This document shows, one piece after another, positions 14,644 through 22,182 of a DNA stretch of 23,750 nucleotides. The number at the start of each line of letters is the position of its first letter. The first letter of the stretch is position 1. Origin of the DNA: CANGTU01 sp046336655 (GTDB taxonomy: Bacteria > Bacteroidota > Bacteroidia > Flavobacteriales_D > Sanyastnellaceae); NCBI GenBank assembly GCA_046336655.1, contig JBKDGH010000173.1:1-23750 (forward strand), in the 5' to 3' direction. The translations under genes were made by a program, and so were the position numbers. Below the pieces are notes generated by a model. It was not told the origin of the DNA. It saw only the letters and a program-made list of their open reading frames with translations, and made no database searches.

Positions 14644-16740
14644 TCAGCGGATAAATTCCAACTTGTTCAGTTCCGTTGTAGTGCGGAACACCCCGAAAGC
14701 CACCACCGCTTCTTCGCCGGAGAGTTCGAGCACCGTGCCCGTCTGTTTCGTTCCGGTGAGCCGGACCAGTGAGCCCGGCTTAATCAACTCTCGGTGGCGT
14801 ATTTCACGCACCTGCTCATCCTTCTTCTTTTCTGCTTTTTTCTTCATGGACTTTGCCTTGCGCTCCTCGTCAATCTTGGTCTTTTCCACCACGATGTACT
14901 TTTTCACGTCTTCAAGCAACTCCTTGTTTTTAGCGCGCAGGTTCCAGCCATCAATGAACTGCATCATTTTGCGGCCATGACTGAGGTATTTGTTGTTGCG
15001 TTCAATCGTCTCTGTCTGACGACTCAATTTCTCCTCGTACTTGTCTTTCTTTTTTTCAAAATCGGCAATGGTCTTGCTCGCTGATTCCCCCGCCTCGCGG
15101 GCCTGATTGGAGAGTTTCTCGAAACGTGTCTTCTCAGCCTGAAGAGAAGAGAGGAGCTTGTCCATCTGCACCTTTTGCTCCGACATGCGTTTGCGCGCCT
15201 CATCAATCAGCGACATCGGAATGCCGTTCATCTCCGCCACTTCGAATGTGAATGAAGAGCCCGGCTGTCCTAAACTCAGCCTGTACATCGGCTCGAGTGT
15301 TTCGGTGTTGAACAACATGCACCCGTTCACGGCATTGCGAAGCTGAGCGGCTTTGAGTTTGATGTTGCCGTAGTGCGTGGTGATCACACCGAAACTCTTG
15401 CGGTTGTATATCTCTTCGAAAAAAACCTCTGCAAGTGCACCGCCAAGATCGGGATCAGAGCCGGTTCCGAATTCATCTAGGAGCACCAGACTCCTGCGGT
15501 TCGCCACCTGCAGAAAGTAATTCATTCGTTTCAGGCGGTAGCTATATGTGCTGAGCTGATTCTCGATGCTTTGATTATCGCCGATATCCGTGAGAATGGA
15601 CGTGAAAAATCCGAGTTCAGCACCTTCCGCCACAGGAAGTGCAAGTCCGGACTGAAACATCAGTTGCAGCAATCCGATGGTCTTGAGCGTAATGCTTTTT
15701 CCTCCAGCATTCGGACCGCTGATGATGAGCATCCGGCTGAATTTATCCATTGCTATATCCTGAGGAAACGTGACCCTTCCTGCCTTGCGGTTATTCATCC
15801 AAAGAATCGGATGATACGCTTTCTTCATGCGGATGACCTGCTCCTCGCTGATGAGCGGAATAGACGCATCCAGCTCCATTGCGAGACGAGTCTTTGCCTG
15901 AAGAAAATCCAGCTCAGTGAGAAGCGTCTGATACGCATCAATCAGCGGCGCCTGAGTGCGGATATCGCGCGTGAGCTTGCGCAGGATCTTTCGCACTTCA
16001 TTGCGCTCGTCATCGTGCAGCGCCTCCAGTTCGAAGTTGAGTTGAATATTGACTTCAGGTTCAATGTAGGTAAGCGCACCTGTGTTGCTGCTGCCTACTA
16101 CAATTCCGGAAATCTTTCGCTTGTGCGTGCTGTACACGGCCAATACGCGGCGTTCGTTGATAAATGCTTCTCCCGTATCTCCCAGAAATCCTTTGGACGC
16201 ATAATCCTTCATCGCCTTCTGGAAATTCTTACTGATTTGTCGGCGCACGTCGCCGATCTGAAGACGGATAGCAGCCAATTCCGGTGAAGCACTGTCCTTC
16301 ACGTTCCATTTTGCATCAAAGACTCCCGTGATGGCTGTGATGAGTTCTTCGGTGTAGTGCACCTCCTTCATCAATTCACGCAAACGGGGGAATCCCTCTT
16401 CGATTTCTGTAAGCGCCTTCACCAGCTCATTGACCAGTGCACTTGCCCGCCAGATGCGTTCGAAACTGACCTCTGATAATACGCCGTCCTTCACTTCGAG
16501 CATGGCAATCTCTGCAGTGAGTTCTTCGAAATCGATCGCAGGAAATGCCGCGCCGGAACGGCGGATCATCAGCCATTCAGAAAGCAACTCCATGGAGGAG
16601 CGCAAAGCCTGAGTAGAAGAATGTAACGCAAGGCTCGAGAACCGTTCGCGTGCCGTGGGCTGCACAGAATATCCCTTCAGCCACTCCCGGATAAGATCAA
16701 ATCCCAGATCGCGGATCGTCTGATCGTCTGGCTGGATCAT
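14644..16740 (-). CDS. mutS2: MutS2-family ATPase lacking the Smr domain
   Basis: The 698-residue protein has the MutS2 core and clamp (1-320), an ATPase domain with Walker A GPNAGGKS (342-349), TDIGDNQSIENQLSTYS (384-400) and Walker B LVLLDEFGTGSDP (418-430). A long charged coiled-coil segment follows (about 540-650), then a small KOW-like beta region (LVRLTGTKQTGTVLELSGE). Classical MutS2 (about 785 residues in Bacillus) continues into an Smr nuclease domain with LDLRG; here the protein ends at LNKLEFIR and no Smr sequence is found on the same strand downstream. MutS2 acts in recombination control and in collided-ribosome rescue. The start overlaps the stop of the DivIC-like gene by four bases (ATGA). 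Some Bacteroidota homologues appear similarly short, so this is probably not a disrupted gene. Confidence 0.92.
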   Translation of the reverse strand: MIQPDDQTIRDLGFDLIREWLKGYSVQPTARERFSSLALHSSTQALRSSMELLSEWLMIRRSGAAFPAIDFEELTAEIAMLEVKDGVLSEVSFERIWRASALVNELVKALTEIEEGFPRLRELMKEVHYTEELITAITGVFDAKWNVKDSASPELAAIRLQIGDVRRQISKNFQKAMKDYASKGFLGDTGEAFINERRVLAVYSTHKRKISGIVVGSSNTGALTYIEPEVNIQLNFELEALHDDERNEVRKILRKLTRDIRTQAPLIDAYQTLLTELDFLQAKTRLAMELDASIPLISEEQVIRMKKAYHPILWMNNRKAGRVTFPQDIAMDKFSRMLIISGPNAGGKSITLKTIGLLQLMFQSGLALPVAEGAELGFFTSILTDIGDNQSIENQLSTYSYRLKRMNYFLQVANRRSLVLLDEFGTGSDPDLGGALAEVFFEEIYNRKSFGVITTHYGNIKLKAAQLRNAVNGCMLFNTETLEPMYRLSLGQPGSSFTFEVAEMNGIPMSLIDEARKRMSEQKVQMDKLLSSLQAEKTRFEKLSNQAREAGESASKTIADFEKKKDKYEEKLSRQTETIERNNKYLSHGRKMMQFIDGWNLRAKNKELLEDVKKYIVVEKTKIDEERKAKSMKKKAEKKKDEQVREIRHRELIKPGSLVRLTGTKQTGTVLELSGEEAVVAFGVFRTTTELNKLEFIR

Positions 16741-17033
16741 TCGCTGCGTTCCTTGAACACAAAAACCTCCTCATTGTCGCGCTTCATGTAGTAGCGCTCA
16801 CGGGCAAATTTCTCCAGCGTACCCACGTTGGTGGTCAGGTCATGAAGCGACTGCCTCGCCTGAATGTTTTTTTCCTTCATGCGCTCCGCTTCTTCGGTAA
16901 GCGCAACAAGTTCCATCCGCGAGCGGATGATGTAAAAAACGTCAATGTCGTTGACAAACATGATCCAGAAAACGAACACAACTGACGCCAGGGCGTATTT
17001 GTTCTTCAGGAGCCGGATCATTCCCTTCTTCAT
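16737..17033 (-). CDS. Septum formation initiator, FtsB/DivIC-like
   Basis: The 98-residue bitopic membrane protein has a short cytosolic basic N-terminus (MKKGMIRLLKNK), one membrane helix (about 13-29, ALASVVFVFWIMFV), an extracytoplasmic coiled coil (about 36-68) and the conserved ending EKFARERYYMKRDNEEVFVF. FtsB/DivIC proteins pair with FtsL/FtsQ-type partners in the divisome. I chose the ATG at 17033; longer in-frame starts add a segment unlike the family. The stop overlaps the mutS2 start, so both are likely translated from one mRNA. I see no convincing -7 element directly upstream. The family assignment rests on architecture and the C-terminal motif; FtsB and DivIC cannot be told apart here. 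Confidence 0.88.
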   Translation of the reverse strand: MKKGMIRLLKNKYALASVVFVFWIMFVNDIDVFYIIRSRMELVALTEEAERMKEKNIQARQSLHDLTTNVGTLEKFARERYYMKRDNEEVFVFKERSE

Positions 17034-17169
17034 GATGTAAAGAAGCGACGAAAACGGGGACCCTGTATCAGGCTGCAACGCTGTTTTGTTAACAGCACCG
17101 GGAGGATTTTTTCGGCATTGCTGCCTGGGCCGTCGTGCGGTTTAACTGATTTCCAAGTAATTTGGCGGT
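17034..17169. other. Divergent intergenic region with a small dyad
   Basis: These 136 bases separate the divergent divIC-like and subtilase genes. They contain the inverted repeat GCTGTT-TTGTT-AACAGC at 17080-17096 (six-base arms) and, near the right end, the putative subtilase -7 element. A T-run at 17108-17112 is too far from the dyad for a clear terminator. The dyad could be a regulator site, but it is short. Confidence 0.4.
17158..17165 (+). promoter_or_regulatory. Putative -7 element of the subtilase gene
   Basis: TAATTTGG is one mismatch from TAnnTTTG and ends four bases before the ATG at 17170. No TTG occurs at the -33 distance. Confidence 0.42.
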
Positions 17170-19347
17170 ATGAAGACCATCTTCTTCCGGGGCGCTATTG
17201 TTACCGCACTCATTTTGTGCCAACTCCATGCATTCGCACAAAAAATGCCTGCCGAGACCATTCAGGCTCTGGATCAACTTCACTCGCTGACTTCTCAAGG
17301 AGAAGCAATCCAGGACGAGGACGTCAGGCAATGGCCCGTATATCGCATCGCAGGAAGCTGGCACGCATCATTCTCCGGAATATTGAAGAACGATCCGGAC
17401 TGGAATGCCTTCAGCGATTGCAAGGTGATTCGCGGGGCTGAGGTCGGACGCATCGCCACACTCCGGATTCCGCTGTCGTGTATCAGCGATTTCCCGTTTG
17501 ACGCCGTGTTCAATTACGTGGAACTCGCCCACCGCGTCAGCCCGCACCTCGACCGGGCGAGATATGACACACGAACAGACAGCGTGCATGCGGGAACCGG
17601 TTTACCACAGGGATTCCACGGAGAAGATGTCATCATCGGAGTTACTGACTGGGGATTCGACTACACGCACCCGATGCTTTATGACACGCTGATGCAGGAG
17701 TCGCGAATAATAGCAGCGTGGGATCAATTCAAGCAAAGCGGTCCGTCGCCTGATTTATTTCCCTACGGGACAGAATACGATACGCCGTCAGAATTGCTCA
17801 CTGCACAGGGCGATACCGCAAATATTTACAGCTATCACACCCATGGTCAGCACGTAGCAGGCATCGCAGGAGGTGGAGGAGCAGGCATCGAATACCGCGG
17901 AATGGCACCTGCCGCTGAGTTTCTTCTGGTGACTTTTCTGATTGATGATGCCGCTGTCATCGACGCTTTTCAATGGATGAAGCAAAAAGCCGATGCACTG
18001 GACAAGCGACTAGTGATCAACATGAGCTGGGGATTGCACTACATGGGAACGCTTGACGGCAATTCGCTGCTATCGCAGGTCATTTCCGAACTTTCGGAGC
18101 AGGGCGTAATATTCGTGACTTCTGCTGGAAACAACGGTGACGTCAATTTTCACATCAAAAAAGAATTTGCTGCAGACACCATGCGCACCCGCGTTCAGTT
18201 TGGCACGCTCAGCGTACCGAATATGTGGGGACAGAGCATCACCATGTGGGGTGAACCCGGACAATCATTTCACTCCTCATTGCGCATTCTCTCGGGAAAC
18301 AACGTCGAACTCGCAGCTTCTCCGTTCTCTCACACAGCAACTCAGCAAGCCTGGCTTGATTCCTTTCTTGTAGTCAATGACGACACCATTTTCTTCAACC
18401 TTATCAACGACGCCGCACATCCGTTGAATGGTCGTCCGCACATGCGGTTGCGGATAAAGAGTTTCAGCGGCACCTACAAAGTCATTCTCGCCTCAGCAGC
18501 GGAAAGTGGAGTTGTTCACTACTGGAATGTGGTTGAACTGACTACCGGTGTGGGCAACTGGGGACAGGCACTGATGAATCCCGGACTTCCCGGAGGGCTC
18601 GCAGGCAACGCACAATACAGCATCTCAGAGCCTGCCTGTGCACACGATGCTATTGCAGTGGCTGCGCATTCGCCTGAATACCTTTCGCAGGGCGGCAATC
18701 TGCTCGGCGGACAACAGGCCTCTTTTACCAGCATCGGACCGCTGATCACTGAAGAAATGAAACCCGACATCAGCGCACCGGGTGTGAACATCACCTCTTC
18801 CATTTCATCCTTTACCGATGCCTCTTACTTCGAAACTGCATCGGTGACATTCAATGGAACGGAATATCCCTTCGCGCGATTCTCCGGAACATCAATGGCC
18901 TCACCTGCCGCTGCCGGCGTGGTGGCACTGGTGCTTGATGCCAATCCGATGCTCACCGCGGCACAGGTAAAAGCCATCCTCATTGAAACCGCACGCCTCG
19001 ACAACTTCACCGGTGCCATAGGTGAAGACGGACATGTGCGCTGGGGACACGGAAAGGTCAATGCCTATGCCGCAGTGCTGCTGGCACTTGAAACGGTGGG
19101 TGTGGAAGAAACAGAACTCTCATTCCGGATGTCCTTCTTCCCCAATCCTGCCCTTGAGCGAATTCAATTTGAATGGCCTGAAGAAGATGAAGTGAGCGAA
19201 GTAATCGCGTTTGGTGCCGATGGCAAAAGGCTATCCCTTCCATTCGTTTCGCGCAGCGCCGATGTCAGCGCGCTCCCCGCAGGCATTTACCTCATTGCCG
19301 TAAAATCCAAAACGCATCTTCACACCGGACGCATAGTGGTGCAGTAA
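17170..19347 (+). CDS. Secreted S8 subtilisin-like serine protease with T9SS sorting domain
   Basis: The 725-residue protein has a signal peptide (1-24, ending HAFAQ), a propeptide-like region to about 150 and a subtilase domain. The triad is D160 in VTDWGFDYTHP, H225 in THGQHVAG and S575 in FSGTSMASPAAAG; the oxyanion Asn is probably N321 in TSAGNNGD. The His motif reads HGQH where HGTH is usual. A large insertion (about 330-530), probably beta-rich, sits between the oxyanion Asn and the serine. The C-terminal T9SS domain (about 651-725) runs from FRMSFFPNPALERIQF to TGRIVVQ. It should degrade proteins outside the cell. The GH92 gene follows 27 bases after the stop with its own promoter-like element. 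Confidence 0.94.
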   Translation: MKTIFFRGAIVTALILCQLHAFAQKMPAETIQALDQLHSLTSQGEAIQDEDVRQWPVYRIAGSWHASFSGILKNDPDWNAFSDCKVIRGAEVGRIATLRIPLSCISDFPFDAVFNYVELAHRVSPHLDRARYDTRTDSVHAGTGLPQGFHGEDVIIGVTDWGFDYTHPMLYDTLMQESRIIAAWDQFKQSGPSPDLFPYGTEYDTPSELLTAQGDTANIYSYHTHGQHVAGIAGGGGAGIEYRGMAPAAEFLLVTFLIDDAAVIDAFQWMKQKADALDKRLVINMSWGLHYMGTLDGNSLLSQVISELSEQGVIFVTSAGNNGDVNFHIKKEFAADTMRTRVQFGTLSVPNMWGQSITMWGEPGQSFHSSLRILSGNNVELAASPFSHTATQQAWLDSFLVVNDDTIFFNLINDAAHPLNGRPHMRLRIKSFSGTYKVILASAAESGVVHYWNVVELTTGVGNWGQALMNPGLPGGLAGNAQYSISEPACAHDAIAVAAHSPEYLSQGGNLLGGQQASFTSIGPLITEEMKPDISAPGVNITSSISSFTDASYFETASVTFNGTEYPFARFSGTSMASPAAAGVVALVLDANPMLTAAQVKAILIETARLDNFTGAIGEDGHVRWGHGKVNAYAAVLLALETVGVEETELSFRMSFFPNPALERIQFEWPEEDEVSEVIAFGADGKRLSLPFVSRSADVSALPAGIYLIAVKSKTHLHTGRIVVQ

Positions 19348-19363
19348 ATCGGACAGGCATGCG

Positions 19364-19371
19364 GATATTTG
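19364..19371 (+). promoter_or_regulatory. Putative -7 element of the GH92 gene
   Basis: GATATTTG matches TAnnTTTG except at position 1 and ends three bases before the ATG at 19375. It argues for that ATG over the in-frame TTG at 19369, which would overlap the element. Confidence 0.4.
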
Positions 19372-19374
19372 TCC

Positions 19375-22182
19375 ATGCGCTATTTCGCTTTTCTTATTCC
19401 TGCCTTCATCGTGGCATCCTGCAAATTGCTTCAAAGCGACACTGCTCGGGTAACTTCTGAATCGTACGCCCATCTTGTCAATCCCTTCATTGGCACCGGC
19501 GGACACGGACACACGTATCCCGGTGCCACTGCGCCGTTCGGAATGGTGCAACTCAGTCCGGATACCCGTCTCGAAGGCTGGGATGGCTGCGGTGGATATC
19601 ATTATTCAGACACTGCCATTTATGGATTCTCTCACACGCACCTGCAAGGCACAGGAGTTAGCGATTACGGGGATATCCTGTTGATGCCCACCAACGGAAA
19701 AACCCGTCAGGCTGCAAAATGGAATGAAGCGTGGAAATCCCGTTTCCGCCACGACACAGAAAAAGCATATGCAGGATATTACTCCGTAATGCTCGATGAC
19801 TATTCCATTAAAGCCGAACTCACCAGCACCACGCGCACGGGAATACATCGCTACACGCTCACGCCCGGTGATACCTGCCGTCTGTTTCTCGACTTCATGC
19901 ACAGGGATCAGCTACTCTACTACGATGTGCGCACATACGGCGATACAGCCATCTCCGGATTCCGGGTATCCAAAGCCTGGGCGGAAGAGCAGCATTGTTA
20001 TTTCTACGCAGTGTTCTCACGGCCATTCAAAGCCATGGAACAACTCATGCAGCGCACTGAAGAAACCGACCCCGAAACAGGAGAGCGCAGAATCATCTTT
20101 GAAGACATACAGGCATTCTCCATGCTGTTTGAACCCAAATCCATTTTTGATAAAAACGAACTGATTATCCGTGTTGGAATCAGCGGAGTGGATGAACAAG
20201 GGGCGATGCTGAATCTCTATGCGGAAGCACCTCATGGCAATTTTGATCAGTACGTGAACGAAGCGGCTGCGCGCTGGGATGCCACGCTGAGAAAGTGTCC
20301 TGTTCCTGTGAAATCCAACCTCACTGCCGACGAGCGCATTACCTACTACACCGCACTGTACCACTGCTACACCGTGCCCAACACATGGAGCGATGTGGAC
20401 AAGCGCTACCGCGGGATGGACCAGATGGTGCACACAGCAGATGACTATACGCGATACACCGTGTTCTCGCTATGGGACACGTTCAGAGCGTATCATCCGC
20501 TCATGTGCAAACTCGAGCCGGATCGCACGCTTGATATGATCAAGACTTTTCTCGCCATGTATCAGGAGCGCGGGGAATTGCCGGTGTGGGAACTTGCCGG
20601 AAATGAAACGTACTGCATGATTGGCTACCACAGCGTGCCGGTGATCTATGATGCCTGGAAGCGCGGCATCCGCGATTTTGATACAGTGCTTGCACTGAAA
20701 GCCATGGTAGCATCCGCCAAAGGCCCACAGGAAGAAAAAAAGCTCTACTCCCAGTATGGTTATGTGCCCGGCGACCACATCAGTGAAAGCGTATCGAAGA
20801 CACTTGAATTTGCCTATGACGACTGGTGCATTGCACAGTTTGCGAAAGAGCTCGGACAGTTCGACGTCTATGAAGAATTCATTCGTCGCTCGCAAAGTTG
20901 GAAGCATCTCTATGATGCGGAGTCAGGGTTTATGCGACCGCGACGCAATGGTGGTTTTGCCGAACCGTTTGATCCGTATCAAGTGGACTTCAATTACACG
21001 GAGGCCAACGCATGGCAGTACTCCCTGTTTGTTCCTCATCAACTCGAAGACTACGGAAAATTATCCGGTGGAAAAAAGGGCATGATCACCTGGTTAGACA
21101 ATCTCTTCACCGCATCAACGGCTACCACAGGAAGAGAGCAGGCCGATATCACCGGACTCATCGGACAGTACGCTCACGGCAATGAACCGAGTCACCATGT
21201 ACCGGCGTTGTATGCCTGGGCAGGATCAGACAAACACACCGATGTAGTGAAAGAGATCTGCTCGAAATTTTACTTCAATGCTCCTGATGGATTGTGTGGT
21301 AACGAAGACTGCGGACAAATGTCGGCGTGGTATGTATGTGCCATGCTCGATTTCTATCCGATCGTGGCCGGCGCGGATGTCACTGGCATTTTCACGGGTA
21401 AAAACGTGCAATGGCCTGATGCCGCCAAGCAACTTGTCGAACCGAAATATGAAGTTCTTCCGCTTCCTGTAATCAGCGGTCCGCAGACGTCTTTTGCAGA
21501 TAGTGCACTCATCACCATCACCTCGGCTGTGAAAGGTGCGAAAGTGTGGTATTCTGTGGATTATGATGGCACTGTTTTGAGCGGAACCCATCTTCCAGAG
21601 GAAACACCAATCTCCTTTTACGTGACGCATGGTGCAACCATCAGTGCCTCAAACGAGGGACAGGTTGATTTGAAATCTGTAGCCAAATTCGTAAAAAGAA
21701 GCGGCGCACATCAAGTCATTTCCAGCTCCGGATTCGACAACCAATACACTGGCGGCGGTCCTGATGCGCTCGTGGATGAGATCCGCGGCGGAGCTGATTT
21801 CCGCACCGGACAATGGCAGGGATACTGGAAGAAAAACCTCGAAGTGGTCATTGATCTCGGAGAAGAAAAACCCATTTACGAACTGGGTCTCGGATGCTAT
21901 CAGGACATCCGTCCGTGGATCTGGATGCCCTCAAGAATCACGTTCTACACCGGCAATTCACCCGATGATTTCATGCTTTTCGGAGAAATAATCACGGATG
22001 TACCCAAGGATCAGGAGGGAGCAATCATCAAGGACTTCATAGTGAAATCGTCCTTTGAGCGTCCCGCGAAATACCGCTATGTGAAGGTGATTGCAGAGCC
22101 GGCATTCCATGAAATTCCATCGTGGCATCTGGGAGCCGGTGGACAAGCCTGGCTGTTTGCCGATGAAGTAATCATCCGGTGA
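19375..22182 (+). CDS. GH92 alpha-mannosidase lipoprotein with C-terminal F5/8 type C-like domain
   Basis: The 935-residue protein is a predicted lipoprotein: a hydrophobic leader and lipobox VASC with C16 as the lipidated residue. The GH92 N-terminal signature is VNPFIGTGGHGHTYPGATA, followed by GFSHTHLQGTG. In the catalytic domain, HGNEPSHH carries E604, the likely general acid, and GNEDCGQMSAWYV carries D645, in the region of the calcium-assisted base. GH92 enzymes are calcium-dependent exo-alpha-mannosidases, usually alpha-1,2/1,3, acting on N-glycans or yeast mannan. The part after about 689 is additional to the usual length (about 750): first a small beta domain like that of hexosaminidases (WYSVDYDGTVLSG), then a discoidin/F5-8C-like domain from about 813 (WQGYWKKNLEVVIDLGEE). 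No SusC/SusD pair is nearby. The stop abuts that of the convergent CotH gene. Confidence 0.94.
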   Translation: MRYFAFLIPAFIVASCKLLQSDTARVTSESYAHLVNPFIGTGGHGHTYPGATAPFGMVQLSPDTRLEGWDGCGGYHYSDTAIYGFSHTHLQGTGVSDYGDILLMPTNGKTRQAAKWNEAWKSRFRHDTEKAYAGYYSVMLDDYSIKAELTSTTRTGIHRYTLTPGDTCRLFLDFMHRDQLLYYDVRTYGDTAISGFRVSKAWAEEQHCYFYAVFSRPFKAMEQLMQRTEETDPETGERRIIFEDIQAFSMLFEPKSIFDKNELIIRVGISGVDEQGAMLNLYAEAPHGNFDQYVNEAAARWDATLRKCPVPVKSNLTADERITYYTALYHCYTVPNTWSDVDKRYRGMDQMVHTADDYTRYTVFSLWDTFRAYHPLMCKLEPDRTLDMIKTFLAMYQERGELPVWELAGNETYCMIGYHSVPVIYDAWKRGIRDFDTVLALKAMVASAKGPQEEKKLYSQYGYVPGDHISESVSKTLEFAYDDWCIAQFAKELGQFDVYEEFIRRSQSWKHLYDAESGFMRPRRNGGFAEPFDPYQVDFNYTEANAWQYSLFVPHQLEDYGKLSGGKKGMITWLDNLFTASTATTGREQADITGLIGQYAHGNEPSHHVPALYAWAGSDKHTDVVKEICSKFYFNAPDGLCGNEDCGQMSAWYVCAMLDFYPIVAGADVTGIFTGKNVQWPDAAKQLVEPKYEVLPLPVISGPQTSFADSALITITSAVKGAKVWYSVDYDGTVLSGTHLPEETPISFYVTHGATISASNEGQVDLKSVAKFVKRSGAHQVISSSGFDNQYTGGGPDALVDEIRGGADFRTGQWQGYWKKNLEVVIDLGEEKPIYELGLGCYQDIRPWIWMPSRITFYTGNSPDDFMLFGEIITDVPKDQEGAIIKDFIVKSSFERPAKYRYVKVIAEPAFHEIPSWHLGAGGQAWLFADEVIIR

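Noticed and set aside
15571..16287. A 238-codon plus-strand frame inside mutS2
   Set aside because: It is antisense to the conserved MutS2 core, has no recognisable motif and no promoter-like element at its start.
17080..17112. An intrinsic terminator formed by GCTGTT/AACAGC and a downstream T-run
   Set aside because: The stem is only six base pairs, the T-run begins about 11 bases after it, and no gene ends here on the plus strand.
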